A DNA stretch of 5,305 bases from Zavarzinia sp. (lineage in GTDB: Bacteria; Pseudomonadota; Alphaproteobacteria; Zavarziniales; Zavarziniaceae): the NCBI GenBank assembly GCA_028694545.1, contig JAQVKV010000236.1, positions 1-5,305 of the forward strand, read 5' to 3'. Below are positions 1 through 5,305 of this stretch, in pieces (position 1 is the first letter of the stretch; each line of letters opens with the position of its first letter). The translations under genes and the position numbers were made by a program. A model generated the notes under the pieces. That model was given only the letters and a program-made list of their open reading frames with translations, had not been told where the DNA came from and did no database searches.

Positions 1-439
1 CGACTTCCATGCCGATCGCGATGCAGCCGATGACGATGAGCGCCAGCACGTTGGCAACCGTATAGGCGAGATTGTCGCCCTTCACGAAAGACGCGAGGAA
101 GTGGCCAAGGCCGACCGCCGGGCGCTTCAGGTTCGGGGCGGCGGGAATTTCGGGCAGGACGCCTTCCGTCTTCGCCCGCGCCATGCCGACAAGCCCGAGC
201 GCGAAGCCGAGCAGACTGACCGGCACGAAGAAGACGAGGCCAAGCAGACGCTTCGCCACCGTCAGGCCAAGCGCCATCCCTTCGGCGGTGAGGTGCCGGA
301 TGGCTGGCCGGCGCCCGACGTGCCAGGCGACGAGCACGACCGACCAAAGGATGGCGCCGATCATGGCACCTCGGGGGCCGTCGAAGAGAAAGCCGACGAC
401 GGCGGCGAGAAGGATGTTCATCAGGGCATAGGGGATCAT
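1..439 (-). CDS. Unrecognised multi-pass membrane protein, coupled to ccoS (partial, 3' end missing)
   Basis: I do not recognise this family. The frame opens with ATG at 439-437 and stays open to the left edge, giving 146 residues with no stop. The start overlaps the ccoS stop as ATGA, and an AGGA Shine-Dalgarno lies 9 bases upstream inside ccoS (449-452). At least four hydrophobic stretches are visible: roughly residues 2-19, 27-41, 61-86 and 128-144. The second follows a glycine-rich turn (FDGPRGAMIG, residues 19-28). A basic segment (residues 42-58, with GRRP and IRH) and a Pro/Ala-rich hydrophilic segment (about 87-110, containing LPEIPAAPNLKRP) separate the helices. I see no CxxC, CPC, HMA or P-type ATPase motif in this part, so nothing supports calling it CcoI. 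Being last after ccoS, it is probably co-transcribed with the oxidase assembly genes, but whether it helps that process is unknown. Coding reality is well supported by overlap, RBS and hydrophobic pattern; function is not. Confidence 0.8.
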   Translation of the reverse strand, partial: MIPYALMNILLAAVVGFLFDGPRGAMIGAILWSVVLVAWHVGRRPAIRHLTAEGMALGLTVAKRLLGLVFFVPVSLLGFALGLVGMARAKTEGVLPEIPAAPNLKRPAVGLGHFLASFVKGDNLAYTVANVLALIVIGCIAIGMEV

Positions 440-594
440 GGCTGCGGGTCCTGCCAGTCATTGTCGAAGAGAATGCGGTTCGCGGCGCCTTCGAGGTCGT
501 CGTATTGCCCGTGGGACGTGGTCCACAGGAAGGCGAGGAGACCGATGGCGCCCATGCCGACGGCGATCGGGATCAGGAAGAGAATGGCGTCCAT
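436..594 (-). CDS. ccoS: CcoS, cbb3-type cytochrome oxidase assembly protein
   Basis: This encodes 52 residues, the usual size for CcoS/FixS. Residues about 4-25 form one transmembrane helix. They are followed by the family signature GQYDDLEGAANRILFD (residues 28-43) and a short acidic tail ending in DWQDPQP. CcoS is needed for activation of the cbb3 oxidase, in particular for correct insertion of haem b and copper into CcoN; its mechanism is unknown. The ATG at 594 is preceded by a very strong Shine-Dalgarno (AAGGAGGA, 601-608) with 6 bases of spacing. The gene starts 19 bases after the ccoH stop and overlaps the next gene by 4 bases. In the usual cluster ccoI sits just before ccoS; here ccoH is the direct neighbour. 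The gene is intact. Confidence 0.95.
   Translation of the reverse strand: MDAILFLIPIAVGMGAIGLLAFLWTTSHGQYDDLEGAANRILFDNDWQDPQP
449..452 (-). promoter_or_regulatory. Shine-Dalgarno of the unknown membrane-protein gene
   Basis: AGGA on the minus strand, within the last codons of ccoS, lies 9 bases before the ATG at 439. With the ATGA stop/start overlap it supports real translation of the downstream frame and coupling to ccoS. Confidence 0.6.
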
Positions 595-600
595 CTCGGG

Positions 601-608
601 TCCTCCTT
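601..608 (-). promoter_or_regulatory. Strong Shine-Dalgarno of ccoS
   Basis: On the minus strand the sequence reads AAGGAGGA, close to a perfect anti-16S match, 6 bases before the ccoS ATG. It sits in the 19-base gap after ccoH and is the strongest ribosome binding site in the window. It fixes the ccoS start and suggests that this short gene is translated independently of ccoH. Confidence 0.85.
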
Positions 609-613
609 GGCCT

Positions 614-1096
614 TCAGGGTTCCAGCTCGAAGTCGACGATGCGCTGGATGTGGTCGTCGCCCCGACGGATGGTGAGGCGCAGGAACCAGCGCCCGGCGAC
701 GGGAAGGGCGATGTCGGCGTGGTAATTGCCGGGGGCGCGCTCGGTGACGTCGACGGGGGCGATGGTGGGAAAACGGGTCATCCGTTCCGCCGTTGCCGTC
801 ACCTCGGCCGCCACCGGCAGGCCGTTCTTGTCGCGCAGGGTGAAGTCGAGCGTGCCGGCGAGGGGGCCGGCGATGCTGAAACGACTTTCCAGCTTCCAGC
901 CCAACCTCTCGTCCGCCTCGTGGGCCGCGATGATCTCGTTGTAGTCGAGGCCGATGGCATAGGGCTCGTCCGTGACCGTGCCCGTGAAGCTGCGATAGGC
1001 GATCGAGATGAACCCGGCCTCGAGCGCGGCAAGGCCGATGAAGAAGCCGACGAAGAGCCAAGGGATCCAGCCGTCTCTGGAAAGGCGGAAACTCAT
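614..1096 (-). CDS. ccoH: CcoH, cbb3-type oxidase assembly/stability protein (FixH family)
   Basis: The gene encodes 160 residues, typical of CcoH/FixH. Residues about 11-33 form a single N-terminal membrane helix (IPWLFVGFFIGLAALEAGFI) that anchors a periplasmic domain. The domain begins with the family pattern GLDYNEIIAAHEADERLGW (49-67) and ends with a beta-rich part: PGNYHADI (122-129), GRWFLRLTIRRGDD (135-148) and a terminal VDFELEP. CcoH is required for assembly and stability of the cbb3 oxidase and contacts the CcoN and CcoP subunits; no enzymatic activity is known. The ATG at 1096 overlaps the ccoG stop as ATGA, indicating translational coupling. The reading frame stays open upstream to 1723, but that extension lies wholly inside ccoG and lacks family similarity, so the start at the membrane-anchor methionine was chosen. 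Confidence 0.95.
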   Translation of the reverse strand: MSFRLSRDGWIPWLFVGFFIGLAALEAGFISIAYRSFTGTVTDEPYAIGLDYNEIIAAHEADERLGWKLESRFSIAGPLAGTLDFTLRDKNGLPVAAEVTATAERMTRFPTIAPVDVTERAPGNYHADIALPVAGRWFLRLTIRRGDDHIQRIVDFELEP

Positions 1097-2493
1097 GGCG
1101 GCCCCCAGAAGTAGCTGTTCTCGCGCTCGATGACCCTGCCGGTCGCGGCATTCGTCAACACGAGGATGATCGGTTTGTGACCGTCGGCATCCAGCCCCGC
1201 CGTATCGAGGGCGTTGCGGGGCAGGGTGATCATCAGCCGGTCGGAACCGCTGCGATCCTCGCCCAGCGCCAGCGTCGGGCCCTCGCTCTCTCCGAAGCGG
1301 ACGGTCGCGCCCGGCAGCCCTGCCACCGAAACCGCGACGGCGGCAAGCGCCGGCAGGCGGTGATCGACGCGCAGCAGGTAATCGTTCCGCACCGAACCGT
1401 CCGACAGGCGGACGAAGGGCGGATTGCGCTGGGGCTGGAGGTCGACCGTCACCTTCTGCACGGCGAGCAAGCCATAGCCGAGCAGGGCAATCGTGACCAT
1501 CATGGCGGCGCCGAAGATCAGGATCTTCGGGCGGGGCAGGAGGCGCCGGGGCTTCGGCACCACGCCGGCTTCCGACGCGAAGTCGATCAGCCGGCCGGGC
1601 CGGCCCAGCTTGCCCATCACGTCGTCGCAGGCATCGATGCACAGACCGCAGCCGATGCAGCCCATCTGCAGCCCGTCGCGAATGTCGACCCCGGTGGGGC
1701 AGACGGCGAAACACTTGTTGCAATCGACGCAGTCGCCCCGCGCCGTATCGCCGCCCGGGCCACCGAGATCGGCGCGCAGCGGCAAGCGCTTCTTGCCCCG
1801 GGGCTCGCCCCGGCCGGAATCATAGGTGACCACCAATGTGTCGGCGTCGAGCAGGGCGGACTGGAAACGCGGCCAGGGGCACATGTGCAGGCACACCCGC
1901 TCGCGGGCGTAACCGGCGAGTGCCCAGGTGGTCGCGGTCAGCACGGCGACGGTACCGAACAGGCCCGACGACAGGCCGCCGCCGAGGAGCCGGCCGGGCA
2001 GGGTGGTGACATCGGTGAACCAGGCGGCGAAACCGAAGCCCGTGAGCAGCGACAGGCCGATCCAGAACACCTGGCGCAGGGCCTTCGCCGCCGGCGTACC
2101 CTTGCCGGCGATCCGATCCGCCAGCCGGTCGCCCGTGAAGAAGAGATCGGTCCAGACCGTCTGCGGGCAGGTGAAGCCGCACCACACCCGGCCCGAGATC
2201 GTCGTCGCCAGGAAAAGGCCGAGCGCGCCGAGCACCATGAGCCCGAGCACGAGCGGCAGGTCCTGCGGCCAGAATTCGAGGCCGAAGAAGAAAAAGCGCC
2301 GCCCGGGCACGTCGAACATCACGGCCTGTCCCGGCATGTCCCCCCCCCGGTCCCATCGGATCCAGGGGACGAGGAAGAACAGGCCGAGCAGGAGGCCCGC
2401 CACCACCGTCTTGATCCGGCGGTAGCGGCCCTTCACCGGCAGCGGTACCGGCCGCCGTCGCGCGGCCTTGTCCCGGGCGGAGAGCGCGACCAT
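1093..2493 (-). CDS. ccoG: CcoG, membrane iron-sulfur Cu(II) reductase for cbb3 oxidase assembly (FixG/RdxA family)
   Basis: This encodes 466 residues, about the family's usual length. CcoG is a membrane ferredoxin-like protein that reduces Cu(II) to Cu(I) for delivery to the CuB site of cbb3 oxidase. About five membrane helices are visible (near residues 28-45, 78-97, 143-160, 178-196, 323-344). Conserved WCGFTCPQTVW (104-114) and CLHMCPWPRFQSAL (201-214) flank the central helices. Two 4Fe-4S motifs follow: C255-C258-C261-C265 with Pro after, and C279-C282-C285-C289. The segment between them contains TGVDIRDGLQ (267-276). After the last helix comes a C-terminal Ig-like FixG_C region, starting around NPPFVRLSDGSVRNDY (357-372). 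The start shares one base with the ccoP stop (TGATG), preceded by only a weak G-rich ribosome site, so re-initiation after ccoP is likely. A nine-G tract covers codons 49-52. All expected cysteines are present. Confidence 0.97.
   Translation of the reverse strand: MVALSARDKAARRRPVPLPVKGRYRRIKTVVAGLLLGLFFLVPWIRWDRGGDMPGQAVMFDVPGRRFFFFGLEFWPQDLPLVLGLMVLGALGLFLATTISGRVWCGFTCPQTVWTDLFFTGDRLADRIAGKGTPAAKALRQVFWIGLSLLTGFGFAAWFTDVTTLPGRLLGGGLSSGLFGTVAVLTATTWALAGYARERVCLHMCPWPRFQSALLDADTLVVTYDSGRGEPRGKKRLPLRADLGGPGGDTARGDCVDCNKCFAVCPTGVDIRDGLQMGCIGCGLCIDACDDVMGKLGRPGRLIDFASEAGVVPKPRRLLPRPKILIFGAAMMVTIALLGYGLLAVQKVTVDLQPQRNPPFVRLSDGSVRNDYLLRVDHRLPALAAVAVSVAGLPGATVRFGESEGPTLALGEDRSGSDRLMITLPRNALDTAGLDADGHKPIILVLTNAATGRVIERENSYFWGPP
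2340..2348 (-). repeat. Nine-G homopolymer inside ccoG
   Basis: The plus strand shows nine C in a row, which is nine G in the ccoG coding strand, spanning the end of Arg49, Gly50, Gly51 and the start of Asp52. The tract is just after the first membrane helix. Gain of one G would shift the reader into a frame that closes near 1820, giving about 50 correct residues followed by some 170 unrelated ones and losing both Fe-S motifs. In the sequence as given the frame is intact. Confidence 0.9.
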
Positions 2494-3362
2494 CAGCGTT
2501 CCCCGCCGCCGAGCGTGTGGACGTAAGTCGCCAGCATGCGGATCGTCGCCTCGTCCAGACGGGCGGCGAAAGTCGGCATCACGCCCATGCGCGGATGGGT
2601 GACCTGACTGATGATCGCCTGCTTGGAACCGCCGTAGAGCCAGATGGCGTCGTTCAGGGTGGGGGCGCCGAATTCACGCCCGCCCTGGCCGTGATCGCCA
2701 TGGCATGACGCGCAATTGTCGGTGAAGACCTTGGCGCCGGGCATGGCGGTCCGCGTCGCCTCCTGCGAAGGGTCGGACAGGGCGCGGACGTAGTCCGCCA
2801 CCTGGTCGATCTGTTCCGGTGCGAGGATGTCGGCGAAGCTCGGCATGGTGCTTTGCCGGCTGTCGTCATCCTCGTTGCGGATGCCGTGGCTGATGGTCTG
2901 GTGGATGTCCTCGATCTTGCCGCCCCACAGCCAGTCGTCGTCGATCAGGGCCGGAAACTGGCCCTGCTGGCCGCCGGCGCCGACACCATGGCAAGGCGCG
3001 CAATTTTCGTTGAACAGGGCCCGCCCGCCGGTGACGGCGAAGCGGCGCAGGTCCGGATCCGCCTCGATCTCCGCCAGCGGGGTTTCCAGGATGCGCTTGC
3101 GCCAGCCGGCCTGTGCCGCCGCCGCCACCGCCTGATCTTCCGCGAGCTGCTTCGACGACGACCATTCGAGGGCGCCCGGCAGGAAGCCCTTCACCCCCGC
3201 GAAGGACGGCATCAGATACAGATAGACGATGGCGATGCCGACGGTCGCCAGGAAGACGGAGACCCACCAATGGGGGATGGGCGTCGTCAGCTCCTTGATG
3301 CCGTCCCATTCATGACCGGTGGTCTTGTAGCCCGTGACCGGGTCGCGTTCAGGCGATGCCAT
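2493..3362 (-). CDS. ccoP: CcoP, di-haem cytochrome c subunit III of cbb3 oxidase
   Basis: The product has 289 residues and is the electron entry subunit of cbb3 oxidase. The N-terminus carries the family stretch TGYKTTGHEWDGIKEL (10-25) and PIPHWW (28-33), followed by one membrane helix (about 33-51). The rest is periplasmic, with two cytochrome c domains. Domain one has CAPCH (C121, C124, H125) and the likely axial Met173 in STMPSF; domain two has CASCH (C217, C220, H221) and Met262 in GVMPTF. DDDWLWGG (141-148) and NDAIWLYGG (237-245) are the matching repeat segments. The start is ambiguous. ATG at 3371 would add three residues but has no spaced Shine-Dalgarno; ATG at 3362 has GAAGGA 8 bases upstream and is preferred. 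The gene overlaps the 3' end of ccoQ by 14 bases and shares one base with ccoG. Confidence 0.95.
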   Translation of the reverse strand: MASPERDPVTGYKTTGHEWDGIKELTTPIPHWWVSVFLATVGIAIVYLYLMPSFAGVKGFLPGALEWSSSKQLAEDQAVAAAAQAGWRKRILETPLAEIEADPDLRRFAVTGGRALFNENCAPCHGVGAGGQQGQFPALIDDDWLWGGKIEDIHQTISHGIRNEDDDSRQSTMPSFADILAPEQIDQVADYVRALSDPSQEATRTAMPGAKVFTDNCASCHGDHGQGGREFGAPTLNDAIWLYGGSKQAIISQVTHPRMGVMPTFAARLDEATIRMLATYVHTLGGGER

Positions 3363-3516
3363 CGGTTTCATCCTTCACGGCAAAGGGGATCTGGCTGTTG
3401 TGCTTCATCTCCTCGCGGACGCCGGGCCGGAAGGTCCGGAACAGGATCCAGAGGAAGAGCACGATGGCGCCGATCAGCCAGACGGTGGCCATGTGGTTCA
3501 TGATGCTTTCGGTCAT
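3349..3516 (-). CDS. ccoQ: CcoQ, small membrane subunit IV of cbb3 oxidase (FixQ family)
   Basis: A 55-residue protein, normal for CcoQ/FixQ. It has one membrane helix at about residues 11-27 (TVWLIGAIVLFLWILFR), then FRPGVREEMKHNSQIPF (28-44) and an acidic end, matching the usual CcoQ plan of a helix followed by a short charged cytoplasmic tail. CcoQ stabilises the interaction of CcoP with the CcoNO core and protects the oxidase under oxygen in some species. ATG at 3516 lies 19 bases after the ccoO stop, with GGGAG (3525-3529) 8 bases upstream. Its last 14 bases overlap the start of ccoP. The position between ccoO and ccoP is the standard one. The gene is short and sequence identity in the family is low, so the call rests on position, length and topology together. 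Confidence 0.93.
   Translation of the reverse strand: MTESIMNHMATVWLIGAIVLFLWILFRTFRPGVREEMKHNSQIPFAVKDETDGIA
3371..3376 (-). promoter_or_regulatory. Shine-Dalgarno deciding the ccoP start
   Basis: The minus strand reads GAAGGA, 8 bases before the ATG at 3362. The site overlaps the competing upstream ATG at 3371, which would then have no properly spaced ribosome site. This favours the shorter 289-residue CcoP. It lies within the coding part of ccoQ. Confidence 0.65.
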
Positions 3517-3535
3517 GTCTGTCGCTCCCGCCGCG

Positions 3536-4261
3536 TCACTTGCCCGGCGTCTCGAGGCGGATGTCGGTGAAGTCGACCATGGTGCCCAGCACCTGGAGAT
3601 AGGCGATAAGGGCGTCCATCTCGGTCAGGCGGTTCGGCTGGCCGTCGAAATCGCCGATCTTAGCCTTCGGATAGCGGGCGAGCAGGGCGTCGGTGCTCTC
3701 GCCCGTCGCCTGGGCCTCGATGTCGGCGGCGGCGTTGCGGATCATCTCGTCCGTGTAGGGCACGCCGACGCCGCGCAGGGCCTGCAGGTGGTCGCGGATG
3801 TCCTCGGTGACGAGGTCCTTGTCCATCAGGAAGGCATAGGATGGCATGATGGACACGGGCACCACGCTGCGCGGATCTTCCAGGTGGGCGACATGCCAGG
3901 CATTGGAGTATTTGCCGCCGACACGGGCAAGATCCGGGCCGGTTCGCTTGGAACCCCAGAGAAACGGGTGGTCGTACATGCTCTCGGCCGCGATCGAATA
4001 ATGGCCGTAGCGGTCCACCTCGTCGCGGAAGGGGCGCACCATCTGGCTGTGGCAGACGTAGCAACCCTCGCGCGTGTAGATGTTGCGGCCGAGCTGTTCG
4101 AGTGGTGTGTAGGGCCGTACGCCCTTCACCGGGGTCACCGTGCTCTCGATCTTGAACAGGGGCACGATCTCGACGAGACCGCCGATCGAAATGACGATGA
4201 AGGTCAGCAGGAACAGAAGGAACGCGCTGCGTTCGATCGGGGCGTGATTGAAACGGGGCAT
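3536..4261 (-). CDS. ccoO: CcoO, mono-haem cytochrome c subunit II of cbb3 oxidase
   Basis: The 241-residue product is the membrane-anchored cytochrome c that relays electrons from CcoP to the haem-copper centre of CcoN. Residues about 13-34 form the N-terminal membrane anchor. The highly conserved stretch PLEQLGRNIYTREGCYVCHSQ (53-73) contains the haem c site C67-x-x-C70-H71, followed by MVRPFRDEVDRYGHYS (74-89), a CcoO hallmark. HPFLWGSKRTGPDLARVGGKY (98-118) and the likely haem ligand Met139 in SIMPSYAF follow. The C-terminus contains LTEMDALIAYLQVLGT, the closing helix of the cytochrome c fold. The gene starts 16 bases after ccoN, with GGGAGG (4271-4276) 9 bases before the ATG, and ends 19 bases before ccoQ. 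It is full length with no missing key residue. Confidence 0.97.
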   Translation of the reverse strand: MPRFNHAPIERSAFLLFLLTFIVISIGGLVEIVPLFKIESTVTPVKGVRPYTPLEQLGRNIYTREGCYVCHSQMVRPFRDEVDRYGHYSIAAESMYDHPFLWGSKRTGPDLARVGGKYSNAWHVAHLEDPRSVVPVSIMPSYAFLMDKDLVTEDIRDHLQALRGVGVPYTDEMIRNAAADIEAQATGESTDALLARYPKAKIGDFDGQPNRLTEMDALIAYLQVLGTMVDFTDIRLETPGK

Positions 4262-4277
4262 GGTTCTTGTCCTCCCG

Positions 4278-5305
4278 TCAGGCGGTCACGGTCGCCGGGG
4301 CGGCGGCGGGACGCGGGGCGGGCTGGCGGATGGTCATGACGAAGTTGATCGCCATGAGGACGCCGCCGCTCAGGTAGAGGAGACCGCCGAGCGCGCGGGT
4401 CATGTAGTAGGGGTGGAGCATCGCGACGCTGTCGGCGAAGGAATATTGCAGGAAGCCGAACTGGTCGTAGGCGCGCCACATCAGGCCCTGGGTGATGCCC
4501 GAGATCCACATCGCCGAGATGTAGAGAACGATGGCGATGGAGGCGATCCAGAAGTGCCATTCGACCAGGCGGGTCGACCACAACGGCCGGCGCCAGAGGC
4601 GCGGAACCATGTAGTAGAGGGCGCCGAAGGCGATGAAGGCGACCCAGCCAAGGGCGCCGGAATGGACGTGGCCGACCGTCCAGTCGGTGAAATGCGACAG
4701 AGAATTGACTGGCTTCAGGGCCATGAGCGGGCCCTCGAAGGTGGCCATGCCGTAGAAGGCCACGGCGACGACCTGAAAGCGCAGGATCGGATCGCGGCGC
4801 AGTTTTCCCCAGGCGCCGGACAGCGTCATGATGCCGTTGATCATGCCACCCCAGGACGGCATCCACAGCATGAGCGAGAAGGCGGCGCCCAGCGTCTGGG
4901 TCCAGTCGGGCAGGGCCGTGTAATGCAGGTGGTGCGGGCCGGCCCAGATGTAGAGGAAGATCAGGGCCCAGAAGTGGACGATCGACAACCGGTAGGAATA
5001 GATCGGCCGTTCAGCCTGTTTCGGCACGAAGTAATACATCATGCCGATGAAGCCCGCCGTCAGGAAGAAACCGACGATGTTGTGGCCGTACCACCACTGC
5101 ACCATGGCGTCCTGCGCGCCCGAGAATTCGGAATAGCTCTTGGTCCCGGTGAAGGAGACCGGCAGGGCGAGGTTGTTGACGATGTGCAGCACGCCCACCG
5201 TCACGATGAAGGCGAGGTAGAACCAGTTCGCCACATAGATGTGCGGTTCGCGACGGCGGGTGATGGTGCCGAGGAAGATGGCGAAATAGATCACCCAGAC
5301 GATCA
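4278..5305 (-). CDS. ccoN: CcoN, catalytic haem-copper subunit I of cbb3 oxidase (partial, 5' end missing)
   Basis: This is the O2-reducing, proton-pumping subunit. The frame is open to the right edge, so the GTG at 5294 is an internal valine and not the start. Numbering residues from that codon, the metal ligands are: H71 (WWYGHN), H121 and H122 (AGPHHLHY) for CuB, Y115 as the cross-linked tyrosine, H209 for haem b3 and H211 for haem b (GHVHSG). Conserved E187 lies in TFEGP. The spacings (50, 6 and 88 residues) equal those I recall for the Pseudomonas stutzeri enzyme (H207, Y251, H257, H345). By that offset about 130 N-terminal residues, including the other haem b ligand, are outside. Other hallmarks are [12 protein letters not shown] (15-26), [10 protein letters not shown] (39-48) and [19 protein letters not shown] (144-162). 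After the last helix the protein ends in a Pro/Ala-rich tail. Sixteen bases separate it from ccoO. Confidence 0.98.
   Translation of the reverse strand, partial: IVWVIYFAIFLGTITRRREPHIYVANWFYLAFIVTVGVLHIVNNLALPVSFTGTKSYSEFSGAQDAMVQWWYGHNIVGFFLTAGFIGMMYYFVPKQAERPIYSYRLSIVHFWALIFLYIWAGPHHLHYTALPDWTQTLGAAFSLMLWMPSWGGMINGIMTLSGAWGKLRRDPILRFQVVAVAFYGMATFEGPLMALKPVNSLSHFTDWTVGHVHSGALGWVAFIAFGALYYMVPRLWRRPLWSTRLVEWHFWIASIAIVLYISAMWISGITQGLMWRAYDQFGFLQYSFADSVAMLHPYYMTRALGGLLYLSGGVLMAINFVMTIRQPAPRPAAAPATVTA

Noticed and set aside
101..1114. 337-residue plus-strand open frame opposite ccoH, ccoS and the left-edge gene
   Set aside because: It crosses three minus-strand genes and has low-complexity charged composition with no recognisable motif. 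It is a GC-driven shadow.
1591..1604. GC-rich palindrome-like CCGG/GGCC repeats
   Set aside because: They encode Gly-Arg-Pro-Gly-Arg in ccoG. There is no T run and no intergenic position, so a terminator or operator is not supported.
614..1723. 369-residue minus-strand frame suggesting a long N-terminal extension of CcoH
   Set aside because: Only the last 160 residues match CcoH. The extension lies inside ccoG in another frame and is Arg/Ala/Pro-rich without structure, so the start at 1096 is used.
1177..2526. 449-residue plus-strand open frame opposite ccoG
   Set aside because: It is a shadow of ccoG produced by GC-rich third positions. Its translation is rich in Arg, Gly, His and Glu with no membrane or domain pattern, while the opposite strand carries an intact conserved protein.
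3356..4339. 327-residue plus-strand open frame opposite ccoO and ccoQ
   Set aside because: It spans ccoQ, ccoO and the end of ccoN antisense, with no plausible ribosome site or domain. It is a shadow.
5292..5294. GTG at 5294 as the ccoN start
   Set aside because: The frame continues upstream to the window edge with hydrophobic codons (Ile-Val-Trp), and the catalytic residue spacing implies about 130 more residues before it. It is an internal valine.

Overview
The window is a GC-rich (by eye mid-60s %), gene-dense stretch with every gene on the minus strand. It holds most of a cbb3-type (C-family) cytochrome c oxidase operon and part of its assembly operon. In transcription order (right to left) it carries ccoN (5' end beyond the right edge), ccoO, ccoQ, ccoP, ccoG, ccoH, ccoS, and then the start of an unrecognised membrane-protein gene that runs off the left edge. 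The ccoNOQP order, a CcoG with a 'CPWPR' type motif, and the base composition suggest a proteobacterium, most likely an alphaproteobacterium. That assignment is inferred from family knowledge, not from a search.

Layout: ccoN 4278 to the right edge; ccoO 3536-4261; ccoQ 3349-3516; ccoP 2493-3362; ccoG 1093-2493; ccoH 614-1096; ccoS 436-594; unknown membrane protein, left edge to 439. Gaps are 16-19 bases, each holding a Shine-Dalgarno sequence, or the genes overlap by 1 (P/G), 4 (G/H and S/unknown) or 14 bases (Q/P). There is no intergenic space over 20 bases. No promoter, terminator, RNA gene, mobile element or CRISPR array is visible. The promoter region, where an FNR/FixK box would be expected, lies to the right of the window.

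How the genes work together: CcoN is the catalytic haem-copper subunit that reduces O2. CcoO (mono-haem) and CcoP (di-haem) are membrane-anchored cytochromes c that pass electrons to CcoN. CcoQ is a small stabilising subunit. CcoG (Cu(II) reductase with two 4Fe-4S clusters), CcoH and CcoS help assemble the oxidase and load its metal centres. Together they form a high-affinity terminal oxidase for microaerobic respiration.

Two things depart from the textbook ccoNOQP-ccoGHIS arrangement. First, ccoI, the copper-exporting P1B-type ATPase, is absent between ccoH and ccoS, where only 19 bases remain. Second, ccoS is translationally coupled (ATGA overlap) to an unrecognised multi-pass membrane protein. 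A nine-G tract inside ccoG is a possible slippage site. The rest looks like a canonical, intact cbb3 oxidase locus.
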